Shown here in pieces: positions 34,704 to 44,307 of a stretch of 64,000 nt of DNA. The stretch is taken from contig NZ_CP010054.1 of assembly GCF_000801315.1 (NCBI RefSeq), positions 2,852,001 to 2,916,000 on the forward strand, read 5' to 3'. The position numbers and the translations under genes were made by a program. This DNA comes from Hymenobacter sp. DG25B (GTDB lineage: Bacteria; Bacteroidota; Bacteroidia; Cytophagales; Hymenobacteraceae). The notes under the pieces were generated by a model. That model did not search any database. It had not been told where the DNA came from and worked only from the letters and a program-made list of their open reading frames with translations. The stretch's first letter is position 1; the number at the start of each line of letters is the position of its first letter.

Positions 34704-35438
34704 ATGGGACGCGCGTTTGAATTCCGCAAAGGCCGCAAAATGAAGCGCTGGGACCGGATGTCCAAGGACTTTACCCGCATCGGGAAGGAAATTGTAATGG
34801 CCGTGAAGGAATCGGGCCCCAACCCCGATACCAACTCCCGCCTGCGCACCGCCATGCAGAACGCCAAAGGCGTGAACATGCCCAAAGACCGGGTAGATGC
34901 GGCCATTAAGCGCGCCAGCTCGCGCGAAGAAAAAGACTACCAGGAAGTGGTATATGAGGGTTACGCGCCCCACGGCGTGGCCATCGTAATTGAAACCGCT
35001 ACCGATAATCCCACCCGCACGGTAGCTAACGTGCGCATGTACTTCAACCGCGGCAACGGCGCGCTGGGTACGGCCGGCTCTTCCGACTACACCTTCACAC
35101 GCAAAGGCGTGTTCAAGCTGGCCGCCGAAGGCCTGGACCTGGACGAGCTGGAGCTGGAGCTGATTGACGCCGGCGCCGAAGACGTGTACACCGCCCAGGA
35201 CGAGGACGAGCACGGCAATGTGAAAGACCTCATTGTGGTGGAAACGGCCTTCCCCGATTTCGGCATGATGCAGAAAGCCCTCGACGAAAAAGGCCTGCCC
35301 GTGCTTTCCTCCCAGCTGCAGCGCGTGCCCAACACCACCGTACACCTGGAAGGCGACGAGCTGGAAGAGGTAATGAACCTGATAGAAAAGTTTGAAGAGG
35401 ACGACGACGTACAGGCCGTGTACCACACCCTCGGCTAG
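34704..35438 (+). CDS. yebC: YebC/PmpR-family translation or transcription factor
   Basis: A 244-residue three-domain YebC protein. Conserved: MGRAFEFRKGRKMKRWD, NPDTNSRLRTAMQNAKG, NMPKDRVDAAIKRAS, YEGYAPHGVA and the C-terminal VQAVYHTL. Family members bind DNA near regulatory sites in some bacteria and act as ribosome-associated factors relieving proline-rich stalling in others. A TAACTTGC near 34629 could be a weak -7 box. Followed by a repeat and a terminator. Confidence 0.95.
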   Translation: MGRAFEFRKGRKMKRWDRMSKDFTRIGKEIVMAVKESGPNPDTNSRLRTAMQNAKGVNMPKDRVDAAIKRASSREEKDYQEVVYEGYAPHGVAIVIETATDNPTRTVANVRMYFNRGNGALGTAGSSDYTFTRKGVFKLAAEGLDLDELELELIDAGAEDVYTAQDEDEHGNVKDLIVVETAFPDFGMMQKALDEKGLPVLSSQLQRVPNTTVHLEGDELEEVMNLIEKFEEDDDVQAVYHTLG

Positions 35439-35441
35439 AAC

Positions 35442-35522
35442 TGTCATTCCGAGTGAAGCGAGGAATCTGAGTTCACTGCTTCAACGACTTACCCCAGATT
35501 CCTCGCTTCGCTCGGAATGACA
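35442..35522. repeat. Inverted repeat, GTCATTCCGAG variant
   Basis: Arms TGTCATTCCGAGTGAAGCGA... and ...CTTCGCTCGGAATGACA, 81 bases in all, with an internal mismatch next to the variable segment. It starts four bases after the yebC stop. Confidence 0.85.
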
Positions 35523-35560
35523 AAAAGCGGGCTGCTCCTTCCTGGGGCAGCCCGCTTTTT
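35522..35560. terminator. Intrinsic terminator after yebC
   Basis: Arms AAAAAGCGGGCTGC and GCAGCCCGCTTTTT around an 11-base loop; T5 at the end and A5 at the start, so it can work in both directions. Confidence 0.85.
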
Positions 35561-35641
35561 GTTTGCCCCTTAGGCAACCACCCGCTTCCGTCCGGCATCT
35601 GCCAGTCAGTCTTCTTTCCTGCCACTTCTGCCCTAGGCTGC

Positions 35642-36715
35642 ATGCCTTCTAAAAATTACCTTATCCTACTTGTGTTCCTGCTGGGCTTCCTTCAAGCCTC
35701 CGCCCAACAAAAAGAGCTGGCCGCATTGCTTCGCGAAAAGCACGTAACCGGCATTCAGCTGGTGCACACGAAGAACAACCACGTAACCAACTACACGCTC
35801 GGCTACCGCCAGGCAAATACCCGACAGCCGCTGACGGCCCGCTCTACCATGCAGGCGGCCTCGCTGGGCAAAGTGGTGCTGGCCTACGTGGCCCTGCGCC
35901 TGCACGACCAGGGCAAGCTCGATCTGAATAAGCCCCTGCTCTCCTATTACCCCTATCCGCGCCTGCACAACGAGCCCCGCGCCGACAGAATTACGGCCCG
36001 CATGGTGCTCACGCATACCAGCGGCCTGCCCAACTGGGCCGATAACCCGCTGGCCGAAAGCTGGAAAACATCGGCCCTAAACCTGAAGTTTGCGCCTGAT
36101 AGCTGCTGGAACTACTCCGGAGAGGGCTTCGTGCTGCTGCAGAAAACGCTGGAACATATTACCGGCAAGTCGTGGGAGCAGCTGGCACAGGAGGAAGTTT
36201 TTATTCCTCTGAAAATGACCCACAGCAGCTACGTATGGCAGCCGCGTTTTGCCAAAAACGCCGCCACCGGGCATGATAAGGCGGGTAAGCCCACCGAAAT
36301 TCGCCGGTTTTCGGAGCCCAACGCGGGCTTCAGCCTGCTTTCCACGGCCCCCGATTATAACCGGTTTGTACAAGCTCTCCTGCAGGGCACCGGCCTGCAG
36401 CCCGCCACGCACCAGCTACTCCTGCAGCCCGCCTCCGAGGCCAACCGCTGCGGCCGCCCCCTTACCCCCACCGATGCCAACATTGCCTGGGCCTACGGCC
36501 TGGGGCTGGCCACCACCAGCCACGGCCCCGCCCTCTGGCACTGGGGCTCCAACGATGATTTCGAGGGCTTTTTCATGGTGTTTCCTGACCGCGACGAAAC
36601 CCTCCTGTTTCTGACCAACAGCGCTAATGGGCTAAAAATAGCGGATGACGTGCTGCGCCTGTTGTGCGGCCCCGGTGACTATAAGGCCCTGCAGTGGTTG
36701 GCCGAGGACAAGTAA
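35642..36715 (+). CDS. Serine hydrolase of the class C beta-lactamase/esterase fold
   Basis: A 357-residue exported protein: signal peptide (LILLVFLLGFLQASAQ), then the penicillin-binding-like hydrolase domain. The nucleophile is in ASLGK (S-x-x-K), the general base tyrosine in WNYSGEGF (Y-S-G, in place of YxN), and the third motif lies in LWHWGSNDDFEGF (HxG type). Esterase, D-peptidase or beta-lactamase activity are all possible; family members in Bacteroidota are mostly uncharacterised esterases or peptidases. Confidence 0.85.
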   Translation: MPSKNYLILLVFLLGFLQASAQQKELAALLREKHVTGIQLVHTKNNHVTNYTLGYRQANTRQPLTARSTMQAASLGKVVLAYVALRLHDQGKLDLNKPLLSYYPYPRLHNEPRADRITARMVLTHTSGLPNWADNPLAESWKTSALNLKFAPDSCWNYSGEGFVLLQKTLEHITGKSWEQLAQEEVFIPLKMTHSSYVWQPRFAKNAATGHDKAGKPTEIRRFSEPNAGFSLLSTAPDYNRFVQALLQGTGLQPATHQLLLQPASEANRCGRPLTPTDANIAWAYGLGLATTSHGPALWHWGSNDDFEGFFMVFPDRDETLLFLTNSANGLKIADDVLRLLCGPGDYKALQWLAEDK

Positions 36716-37213
36716 GTTGACAGGGAAAAGTGCGGTATGTAGACTACAGAAAGACCGTCATGCTGAGCACAGCCGAGGCATCTCGCATGCTGATGTTGCA
36801 ATGGTAACTGTCGAGCGCAGTTGGGACATCTCGCGTGCTGAGGTTGCCAAAGTAACCGTCATGCTGAGCTTGCCGAAGCATCTCTACTGCTTTGCTCTTC
36901 ATGTAAGGAGTTAGCCAGAGGTAGAGATGCTTCGGCAAGCTCAGCATGACGGTCTTTTTTAATTGTTCGTTTCCCAAAAACATCAGCACGCGAGATGTCT
37001 CGACTGCGCTCGACATGACGGGCTAGTGGCATAATGTTATGGTTCCAACAACCTCAGCACGCGGGATGTCTCGTTCCCTGGCTGGATGCGCCACCTACTC
37101 GACAGGTCGTTCTTTTTACACAACCGCACACCGGGAGAGGCTTCGTTCCTGTTCAGCATGACGGGACGTTTTTAAGTACTATATTTTCCCCCTCGTACTC
37201 ACCCTCTCTCAAC
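36716..37213. other. Intergenic region dominated by nested repeats
   Basis: Nearly 500 bases between two exported-protein genes. From 36754 to about 37160 it is a patchwork of GTCATGCTGAGC, GTCGAGCGCAGT and CACGCGAGATGTCTCG fragments in both orientations. Frames that run through it (both strands) translate repeat DNA and are not genes. The promoter of the 37214 lipoprotein should lie in its last 60 bases. Confidence 0.6.
36856..36953. repeat. Inverted repeat, GTCATGCTGAGC/GAAGCATCTCTAC variant
   Basis: Arms ACCGTCATGCTGAGCTTGCC... and the complement, ending 36953. Stem variable segment TTGC is matched by GCAA. Partial copies flank it on both sides (36754-36840 and 36975-37024), giving a nested cluster. 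Confidence 0.85.
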
Positions 37214-38272
37214 ATGCAAAAAAATCTACTTGCCGTCACTTTAATAGGCTTCACCCTGGCCAGCGTTTCCTGCACGCAGCAAAAGCAGGAAACCACCACT
37301 GATGCTACCCTCGCCACTTACTTCACCAGCGAGGAAACCGGCGTGCAGGACGGTGGCGTGCAGATGATTCCCATTACCACGCCCAAGGGCAAGTTCAACG
37401 TCTGGACCAAGCGCTTCGGCAATAACCCCAAAATGAAGGTGCTGCTGCTGAACGGCGGGCCCGGAGCCACGCACGAGTACTTTGAGTGCATGGAAAGCTT
37501 CCTGCCCAAAGACGGCATCGAGTTTATTTACTACGACCAGCTGGGCTGCGGCAACTCCGATAACCCCAAGGACACGGCCATGTGGAGCCTGCCCCGCTAC
37601 GTAGAAGAGGTAGAGCAGGTACGCCAGGCCCTCAACCTGAACAAGGATAACTTTTACCTGCTGGGCCATAGCTGGGGCGGTATTCTAGCCGCCGAGTACG
37701 CTTTCAAATACCAGCAAAACCTGAAAGGACTCATCATCAGCAACATGATGATGAGCATTCCGGACTATGGCAAGTACGCCGATAATGTGCTGGCTAAACA
37801 AATGAAGCCGGAAGTACTGAAGGAAATCCGGGAGATTGAAGCCCGCAAGGATTTCCAGAACCCGCGCTACATGGAGCTGCTGATGCCTAACTTCTACGTG
37901 GAGCACATCTGCCGCATTCCCCTGGATCAGTGGCCCGAGCCGATAAACCGCTCCTTCAGCAAAATGAACCAGTCCCTGTACGTGACTATGCAGGGTCCCA
38001 GCGAGTTTGGCGTATCGGGCAAGCTCCTGAACTGGAACCGCGTGCCGGATCTGCCCAAGCTCACAGTACCCGTGCTCAGCATCGGCGGCAAGTACGATAC
38101 CATGGACCCCGAACACATGCGCATGGTGGCCCAGAAAGTACAGAACGGCACCGCCCTCATCTGCCCCAACGGCTCGCACATGAGCTTCTACGACGACCAG
38201 CAGACGTACATGAGCGGCCTGACGAAGTGGATTCTAGGGGTGGATAAGGGCGAGAAAAAGGTGACGCTGTAA
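37214..38272 (+). CDS. Lipoprotein alpha/beta hydrolase, proline iminopeptidase family
   Basis: A 352-residue protein with a lipoprotein signal (lipobox ASVSC, Cys about residue 20). The hydrolase core has LNGGPGATHEYFECM as oxyanion strand, Ser in LLGHSWGGILA, Asp in IGGKYDTMDP and His in PNGSHMSFYDD. Similar to proline iminopeptidase-family hydrolases (S33). It is probably exposed on the outer or inner membrane. The frame is open upstream to 37034 through repeat DNA; ATG 37214 is chosen for the signal. Confidence 0.9.
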   Translation: MQKNLLAVTLIGFTLASVSCTQQKQETTTDATLATYFTSEETGVQDGGVQMIPITTPKGKFNVWTKRFGNNPKMKVLLLNGGPGATHEYFECMESFLPKDGIEFIYYDQLGCGNSDNPKDTAMWSLPRYVEEVEQVRQALNLNKDNFYLLGHSWGGILAAEYAFKYQQNLKGLIISNMMMSIPDYGKYADNVLAKQMKPEVLKEIREIEARKDFQNPRYMELLMPNFYVEHICRIPLDQWPEPINRSFSKMNQSLYVTMQGPSEFGVSGKLLNWNRVPDLPKLTVPVLSIGGKYDTMDPEHMRMVAQKVQNGTALICPNGSHMSFYDDQQTYMSGLTKWILGVDKGEKKVTL

Positions 38273-38343
38273 GCAGCTGCCGCAACTTTCGGGCGTGGGC
38301 TGTTGGCTTCAATACAACTGCTCATGCCCTTCTATTTTATTCT

Positions 38344-39126
38344 ATGCAACTACCATTTTTCAAGCTGAGGTCCTTGCTTCTGCTAACAGGGGTGCTTCAC
38401 TTCCAGTCCCTGACAGCATTTAGCCAGGAAATTGATGTGGAGAACGAGCAATTCCGCGGAGCTAAGCGCGTACGGGTGGAGTCTTTCAACCAAGGTCCAG
38501 CGGGCTTTTGGGCAGAGTATAAGCTTGATGAGCAGGGGCGGGCCACGGAGGGCCGGAGCTACTATCGTAGGCAGCACTTAAGCACCGAGCAGTATTTCTT
38601 TACGCGCCGGAATAAACTGCAACAGGAAAGAATTACAAAGTCAGGTAAAGATCCGCAGACCCAAACTTTCAGCTATACCTATTTTTATAATACCGATTCA
38701 ACGCGCCTACTCCACAAAGTGGGCCTCTCTGGTACGGATACTATGTATGTTTTCCATTACCTAGAATTTGACGCTAACAACCACCCAACCAAGTTTACGA
38801 AGGCTAAGGGTTGGAGTCGCAAGGTGGATTCCCTAACCGAAACCATCTACGCAGCCGAGCTACTAACCAGCTACCTCAATACCGAAAACGGAGAGAAAGG
38901 ACCTAACATCACTAGCTTAGTTTATCAGTACGATGCGCACGGCGGCCTGACTAAAGTAAGCCCCATGCCGTCACCAACAGATCCTGCCATTTTTTGGACA
39001 GAAAGTTTTTTGGGGAATGAACTCAAATTCGAATACGGTTATTCGCCAAAGGGCCCATGGACGCACCTATACCAGATTTTCGATGGCAAGAGGGTACTAA
39101 TTGAGAAGCGCACCTTTACATATTAA
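38344..39126 (+). CDS. Secreted protein of unknown function
   Basis: A 260-residue protein with a signal peptide (LLLLTGVLHFQSLTAFSQ). The remainder is rich in aromatic and charged residues with a repeat-like pattern (KLDEQGRATEGRSYYRR, YFYNTDSTRLLHKVG, YQYDAHGGLTKV), reminiscent of the RHS/YD-like or 'toast-rack' beta sheets that Bacteroidota use in surface proteins. No motif of activity. It lies 71 bases after the hydrolase gene on the same strand. Confidence 0.75.
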   Translation: MQLPFFKLRSLLLLTGVLHFQSLTAFSQEIDVENEQFRGAKRVRVESFNQGPAGFWAEYKLDEQGRATEGRSYYRRQHLSTEQYFFTRRNKLQQERITKSGKDPQTQTFSYTYFYNTDSTRLLHKVGLSGTDTMYVFHYLEFDANNHPTKFTKAKGWSRKVDSLTETIYAAELLTSYLNTENGEKGPNITSLVYQYDAHGGLTKVSPMPSPTDPAIFWTESFLGNELKFEYGYSPKGPWTHLYQIFDGKRVLIEKRTFTY

Positions 39127-39211
39127 TTCGCCTGAATGCCTCTGAGCCGGACTGAATTAGATGTTTCTCACTGGTACCGCGAGCTTCTTTCCTTCTACTC
39201 TTATACTCTTT

Positions 39212-39559
39212 ATGCCCATTACCTACCGTCCACTTTTCTTCCTCGAAAACGACTCCATCAGCCTCGTCGAGATAAAGCGCACCGACTTACCTGGTGAGCA
39301 GAACCCCGACCAGGTGTATCATTGGCTGCGCTTCGATAAGAAAACCCAGCAGCTACAAAAGCAGGCTTTTGTTTCCATGAACTCACAGCCCACTTTGCAG
39401 GAGCGCACTTTTCAGCAGGGTCAGCTTCAATTTACCACCGAAACCGGCACCTATACTGACCAGGAAACTGGTCAGCGACAGGAATTACGCGTGCAGAACC
39501 CGGCAGAACTGCCCGAGGATTTAACCCGAGCCATTGCCGCGTATTTGCAGGCATTGTAG
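39212..39559 (+). CDS. Conserved-looking protein of unknown function
   Basis: A 115-residue soluble protein starting MPITYRPLFFLEND, predicted beta-rich with a short C-terminal helix. No family recognised. ATG at 39212 is chosen; an upstream ATG at 39161 would add an implausible leader. Codon use is like the neighbours. Confidence 0.65.
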   Translation: MPITYRPLFFLENDSISLVEIKRTDLPGEQNPDQVYHWLRFDKKTQQLQKQAFVSMNSQPTLQERTFQQGQLQFTTETGTYTDQETGQRQELRVQNPAELPEDLTRAIAAYLQAL

Positions 39560-39578
39560 CGCTACCTTCCTAACCCCG

Positions 39579-39586
39579 TATCTTTG
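39579..39586 (+). promoter_or_regulatory. -7 element (TATCTTTG) for rluF
   Basis: Perfect TAnnTTTG match 90 bases before the rluF ATG. A TTG at 39555-39557 lies 21-22 bases upstream, in range for the -33 box. It overlaps the region just after the previous stop. Confidence 0.6.
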
Positions 39587-39676
39587 TGGCTCGCTGCGTG
39601 GCTTAGGCTCCGGCGGGCCACGTTGTTTGCTGGCCGTTCCAAGTTCATTTCTCCTGCTTCTCGATTTCCTTGCTCT

Positions 39677-40798
39677 ATGGCCACTCGTCTCAATAAATAC
39701 ATCAGCGAAAGCGGCATTTGCTCGCGCCGCGAAGCCGACCGCCACATTGAGCAGGGCAACGTGTTCGTGAACGGCAAGCGCGCCAACATCGGCGACCAGG
39801 TATCCGGCAAGGACCGGGTGGTGGTGAACGGCAACCTCATTGAGCCCCGCGCCGAGGAAGATGCCGTGTACATTGCCTACAACAAGCCGCCCGGCATCAC
39901 CACCACCACCGATACCGGCGTGAAGGACAACATCATTCGGGCCATTAAGCACTCGGTGCGCATCTTCCCCATCGGCCGCCTGGATAAGGAGTCGCAGGGC
40001 CTGATTCTGCTGACCAGCAACGGCGACATCGTGAACAAGATCCTGCGCGCCGGCAACCGGCACGAGAAGGAATACATTGTGATGGTGGACAAGCCCATTA
40101 CCGACCTCTTTATTGAGAGCATGGCCCAGGGCGTGCCCATTATGGGGGTAATGACGCAGAAATGCGAGGTAAAAAAGGAAACCAATTACATCTTCCGCAT
40201 CACGCTTATTCAGGGCATGAACCGCCAGATCCGGCGCATGTGTGAGCATTTCGGCTACGAAGTGGTGCAGCTGGAGCGCATCCGGGTGATGAACATCAAC
40301 ATCAAAGGCCTGGGCCTGGGCGAGTGGCGCGAGCTAAAGGAAAAGGAGCTGAAAGTGCTGTTTGAGATGCTGGAGGACTCCCGCGGCACCGACGACGGCG
40401 CCCTGCCGCGTCGCCGGAAATCTACCTCCACCGCCGAGCAGTGGGCCGACCGCCCCAGCCGCAAAACCGCCAAGCCCCGCACCCACGCGCCGGAAGGCGA
40501 AGCGCCGCGCGCCGTCCGCAGCAAGCCCGATGCCGGGGCCTGGGTAGAAAAACCCACGCCTGGGCGCAAGGCTTCCTCCCCTAAGGGTCTGGCTACGGCC
40601 GGCCGCGCGGCTGGCTCTGGCCGGCCTACCGGGCCGGTGGGCCCGCGCCCGGGCAGTGCCACTCCCGGCAAACCGGGTCGTCCGGCGGGTACCCGTGGTA
40701 CCGGGGCCGGCCGGAGTACGGGAGCCAGCCGGGGCCCTGCTTCGGCGCCCAAAGGCAAAACCAGCAGCCGGGGTACCCGGGGCGCAGGCCGCAAGTAG
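39677..40798 (+). CDS. rluF: 23S rRNA pseudouridine(2604) synthase with basic tail
   Basis: A 373-residue protein. Residues 1-60 are an S4 RNA-binding domain ([18 protein letters not shown]); 60-240 the RsuA/RluB/E/F catalytic domain with D103 in GRLDKESQG. Blocks [20 protein letters not shown] and [17 protein letters not shown] match RluF rather than RluB. After about residue 245 comes a roughly 125-residue low-complexity tail rich in Gly, Ala, Pro, Arg and Ser, probably disordered and RNA-binding; this is far longer than E. coli RluF's. ATG 39677 chosen by the S4 start. Confidence 0.93.
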   Translation: MATRLNKYISESGICSRREADRHIEQGNVFVNGKRANIGDQVSGKDRVVVNGNLIEPRAEEDAVYIAYNKPPGITTTTDTGVKDNIIRAIKHSVRIFPIGRLDKESQGLILLTSNGDIVNKILRAGNRHEKEYIVMVDKPITDLFIESMAQGVPIMGVMTQKCEVKKETNYIFRITLIQGMNRQIRRMCEHFGYEVVQLERIRVMNINIKGLGLGEWRELKEKELKVLFEMLEDSRGTDDGALPRRRKSTSTAEQWADRPSRKTAKPRTHAPEGEAPRAVRSKPDAGAWVEKPTPGRKASSPKGLATAGRAAGSGRPTGPVGPRPGSATPGKPGRPAGTRGTGAGRSTGASRGPASAPKGKTSSRGTRGAGRK

Positions 40799-40898
40799 CA
40801 GCCGGCAGCGCATGTTATCAGCTCCCATGGCAAGAGAAAAGTAACTCAACATCAGACTGTGCCGGGCGACGTAGAGAGGTCTTATTTAGTAAATTGCT

Positions 40899-41417
40899 AT
40901 GCAAATCTTCGTCGAAACGGACCGCCTGCTGATGCGCGAACTGCTGCCGACCGATACGCCGGGCATGTTCGAAATGGATTCTGACCCCGAGGTGCACCGC
41001 TACCTGGGCAATAAGCCGGTGCACACCATGGCGCAGAGCCGGGAGCTGATTGCCTTTGTACGGCAGCAGTACGTGGATAATGGAATTGGGCGCTGGGCGG
41101 TGGTAGAAAAAGAAACCGGTGCCTTTGTGGGCTGGTCAGGCCTGAAACTGGTGGCAGGCCCTACCAATGGCCGCACCAATTACTACGACCTGGGCTACCG
41201 TTTTCTGCGCCGCTACTGGGGCCGGGGCTATGCCACCGAAACAGCCCGCGCCTCCGTGCAGTATGGCTTCGATACAATGCAGCTACCTATGATATGCGGC
41301 ATTGCTGATGTCCAAAATCTGGCCTCTAACCAGGTTTTGCAGAAAGCAGGGCTGCGTTTTGTAGAAACTTTTGATTTAGACGGTATTCCGCACCACTGGT
41401 ACCAGCAGGAGCGGTAA
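40899..41417 (+). CDS. GNAT N-acetyltransferase (RimJ/RimL type)
   Basis: A 172-residue acetyltransferase: ETDRLLMRELLPTD start, YRFLRRYWGRGYATETARA as the acetyl-CoA binding loop (R-x-x-G-x-A type) and ENLASNQVL-like NLASNQVLQKAGLRF. Acceptor unknown; RimJ/L-like members acetylate protein N-termini or small molecules. Monocistronic, with a terminator. Confidence 0.9.
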   Translation: MQIFVETDRLLMRELLPTDTPGMFEMDSDPEVHRYLGNKPVHTMAQSRELIAFVRQQYVDNGIGRWAVVEKETGAFVGWSGLKLVAGPTNGRTNYYDLGYRFLRRYWGRGYATETARASVQYGFDTMQLPMICGIADVQNLASNQVLQKAGLRFVETFDLDGIPHHWYQQER

Positions 41418-41436
41418 CCGCAAAATGCATTAACAG

Positions 41437-41472
41437 AAAAAGGCCCGTGTCAACTGAGACACGGGCCTTTTT
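41437..41472. terminator. Bidirectional intrinsic terminator
   Basis: Arms AAAAAGGCCCGTGTC and GACACGGGCCTTTTT around six bases, between the convergent GNAT and TonB receptor genes. Confidence 0.9.
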
Positions 41473-41517
41473 ACTTAACAGGCATGGTTTGTAGCCTTTA
41501 GGGAAGCGTTGCTCCGG

Positions 41518-44307
41518 TTACTTCACGTTCACGAGCACGCCCAGGTACGCCAGCCGGCCGATTTGCGGACCGCCAATGATTTGGATGTTATTCGTGTTGA
41601 ACATGTTGGAAACGCCAGCCTGGAAGGTGGCAGCCAGCTTAGGCACGGTGTAACCCAGGTAGGCATCGGTGGTGCGGTAGGTATGTACCCGGCCGGTGGC
41701 GAAGGGCATTTCCTGCGTGTGGCCCTCTACCCAACGGTAATTCACGGAATATGTGAGATTGTGCAGCACGGTGCCACCCACGTTCAGGTTAAACTTGTGC
41801 CGGGGCGTGTTGAAGAACGTGCGGAAACCCGTGGGCAGATTGCTCCTATCCAGTACGTTCAGGGAGTAGTTGCCGCCCAGGTTCAGGGCTTTGGTGAGGT
41901 AGTACGTGAGGCTGAACGTGGCGCCCTGGGTGCGTACTTCCTGCGCGCTGTTGTAGGAAGCAAAAATAATGCGGGCCGGCGAGGCACTGGCATCGGTGAA
42001 GCCGGAAACCAGGCCGGCGTTTACCTGCTGCGGCGTGGGGCGCGTGCCATCCACATTGCCCACGAAGGCTACGCCACCAATGAAGTCGTTGTAGCGGCTG
42101 CGGAAGTAGCTGGCATCTACGTACACGTTGGGCAGAATGGCACCTTTATAGCCAACTTCAAACGTGTTTACGCGCTCCAGGCGTAGCTTATCCAATGAAA
42201 GCTCGTAGCCCTCCAGCGACGTGCCCGGCGTGTAAGGCTGGCCGGCGGCGTTTGTGAAGCTGTAGCCCTGGAAACCGTTGCCTACATTGCCCAGCAGAAT
42301 AAACGTGCCTACATCGGAACGCAGGTACTGGTCGGTTTGCGAGGGGCTGCGAAACGCCTGCCCGTAGCTGGTGCGGAAGTTATGCTGCTTGGTTTCGCCG
42401 AGGGAATACACGGCCGAGGCGCGGGGCGAGAACGAGGCATCGAAGTTCTTGAAGAAGTCCACGCGGCCGGCAAACGCCAGCTTCAGGCGCTCGTCCAGCA
42501 GGTTTTGCGTCAGCTGACCGTAGGCCCCGTATTCCCGGTTGGCAATGCGCTTGCCGTCGGTATCAGCAAACAGCTTGCCGCCCGAGCCCAGGCGATACTC
42601 GCGGTAGGCACCGCCCACAATCAGGTCGGTACCCTTATCAGAAAGGTTGAAGCTGCGCTGGGCGCTGAGGTCGTTGAGGAAGGAGTTGAAATTCTGCTGC
42701 GCGCCGCGGCCGGGCTGGTCATCCGTCGAGATTTTATCGCGCAGGGTGGTGAAGCGGGCATCGGTGCTTTTCACTTGGGTGGCATCGGCGGCAGCCTGAG
42801 CCGCCGCCTGGGCCTGCTCCACGCTCAGGTTAGCTGCGCGAGCCTGGTTGTAGGCCTGGTTGTAGACAAAGAAGTACTGCTGGTAGTACTTCACGGAGCC
42901 GCCCTCGGTGGTGGGCGAGTTCATAATCTGGGCGCTGAGCTGGGTTAGCTCGTAGCTGTTGCCGGTGAAGTCCTCGGTGGAGTAAGCCCGGATAAAGCCC
43001 TTGGAGTTTTTCAGCTCGGCGCGGTACTGGTTGGTACCCAGGCCTTTGATGCGGAAGCGGCTCAGGTTCTGATAGGTGGAGGTGCCCACGCCACGCTTGG
43101 CTTCCAGGGTCAGCTTTAAATCATCCTTAATCAGATAAGAAACAGCGCCCTGCAGACGGTAAGAGCGGGTTTTCTGGTCGTTGCCGATCAGCTCCTGCTC
43201 CGTAAAGCCGGGCATGTACACGGTTTTGCCGTACAGCTCGGGGTTTACTTTGTAGCCGTAGGCGGGGTTGTCCTGGTAGGGCGTGTACACATTGCTGATT
43301 TCCCCGTAGCGGTTCACGGCATCGTAGCCGAGCGTGGAACCAACGGGGTTTACCGAGGAGCCAGCGGCGGCAAAGTTATTGGCAATCCAGTCGTTGGCCT
43401 GAAAGCCGCTGGCGTTGAGCTTGATGGCGAACTTCTCGCCCAGCTTTTTGGCGTAGCGCAGCTGCCCGTCCAGCAGGCTCCGCTCGCCGCCGCGCAGGCG
43501 CACGCTCAGACCATCATATACAAATGGGTCCTTGGAGTTGAAGAGGATAACGCCACTCAAAGCATTGGCGCCGTACAGGGCCGAGGCCGGGCCGTGAATA
43601 ATTTCGATGCTCTCCATGTCCAGCTCCGGGATACCCACCAGGTTACCGGGGCTCAGGTTGAGGGAAGGCAGGGCCGTATCCATGTAATCAACCAGCTGAA
43701 TCACGCGTTCCGATTTGGCCGTGTTAAAGCCGCGCGTGCTAATGCTGGTGAACAGCATAGAAGCCGAGTTTACATCCACCCCGGCCAGCTGGCCCAGGCC
43801 CGCCAGCACTTCCGGCGTGCTGATGCGCTCAATCTGCCGGCCCGAAACCTTATCAATGGTAACCGGAGCACGCAGAATGTTTTCTTCTACCCGCGAGGCC
43901 GACACTACGGTTTCGTTCAGCAGGTTGACGCTGGGTGCCAGGGTAATGCTCAGCAGGTTATCGGCCTGCGGGAGCTGAATTACCTGGGACTCGTAGCCCA
44001 CATAGGCAACCACCAGCTCTACCGGACCCGCCTCAAAGGAAGCGTTCAGGCTGAACTTGCCCATTTGGTTGGTGCTGGTACCAATGTAGGTGCCTTTGAT
44101 GAAGACGGTGGCGCCGGGCAGGGGCTCGCCGGTGCTGGTGAGCACCGTGCCGCCCAGGGTGCGTTCGGTAGGGTCGGGAGCAGCGGTAGCGCTGGTTTTG
44201 GCCTTAGTGGCCCGCAGGTGGGCTTTGCCGCTGCGCGCAGGAGCGGCCATAAGAGGTGAGGCTTGTAGCAGGGCTGCTACAAGCAAGGCAGAGTAACCTT
44301 GTTGCAT
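41518..44307 (-). CDS. TonB-dependent outer membrane receptor
   Basis: A 929-residue receptor: signal peptide (residues 1-21), a carboxypeptidase-like beta-sandwich (about 45-130, GTVLTSTGEPLPGATVFIKG), plug domain (about 140-270, SASRVEENILRAPVTIDKV and IEIIHGPASALYGANALSG) and a 22-strand barrel ending LAYLGVLVNVK. The substrate cannot be told; there is no SusD partner, so a siderophore, vitamin or peptide is more likely than a glycan. Near the biotin locus but divergently placed, so no link is claimed. Confidence 0.93.
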   Translation of the reverse strand: MQQGYSALLVAALLQASPLMAAPARSGKAHLRATKAKTSATAAPDPTERTLGGTVLTSTGEPLPGATVFIKGTYIGTSTNQMGKFSLNASFEAGPVELVVAYVGYESQVIQLPQADNLLSITLAPSVNLLNETVVSASRVEENILRAPVTIDKVSGRQIERISTPEVLAGLGQLAGVDVNSASMLFTSISTRGFNTAKSERVIQLVDYMDTALPSLNLSPGNLVGIPELDMESIEIIHGPASALYGANALSGVILFNSKDPFVYDGLSVRLRGGERSLLDGQLRYAKKLGEKFAIKLNASGFQANDWIANNFAAAGSSVNPVGSTLGYDAVNRYGEISNVYTPYQDNPAYGYKVNPELYGKTVYMPGFTEQELIGNDQKTRSYRLQGAVSYLIKDDLKLTLEAKRGVGTSTYQNLSRFRIKGLGTNQYRAELKNSKGFIRAYSTEDFTGNSYELTQLSAQIMNSPTTEGGSVKYYQQYFFVYNQAYNQARAANLSVEQAQAAAQAAADATQVKSTDARFTTLRDKISTDDQPGRGAQQNFNSFLNDLSAQRSFNLSDKGTDLIVGGAYREYRLGSGGKLFADTDGKRIANREYGAYGQLTQNLLDERLKLAFAGRVDFFKNFDASFSPRASAVYSLGETKQHNFRTSYGQAFRSPSQTDQYLRSDVGTFILLGNVGNGFQGYSFTNAAGQPYTPGTSLEGYELSLDKLRLERVNTFEVGYKGAILPNVYVDASYFRSRYNDFIGGVAFVGNVDGTRPTPQQVNAGLVSGFTDASASPARIIFASYNSAQEVRTQGATFSLTYYLTKALNLGGNYSLNVLDRSNLPTGFRTFFNTPRHKFNLNVGGTVLHNLTYSVNYRWVEGHTQEMPFATGRVHTYRTTDAYLGYTVPKLAATFQAGVSNMFNTNNIQIIGGPQIGRLAYLGVLVNVK

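Noticed and set aside
36744..37016. A 90-codon minus-strand frame in the repeat cluster
   Set aside because: Its translation is made of repeat DNA (TVMLSLPKHL and MLRQAQHDG are typical repeat translations), so not a gene.
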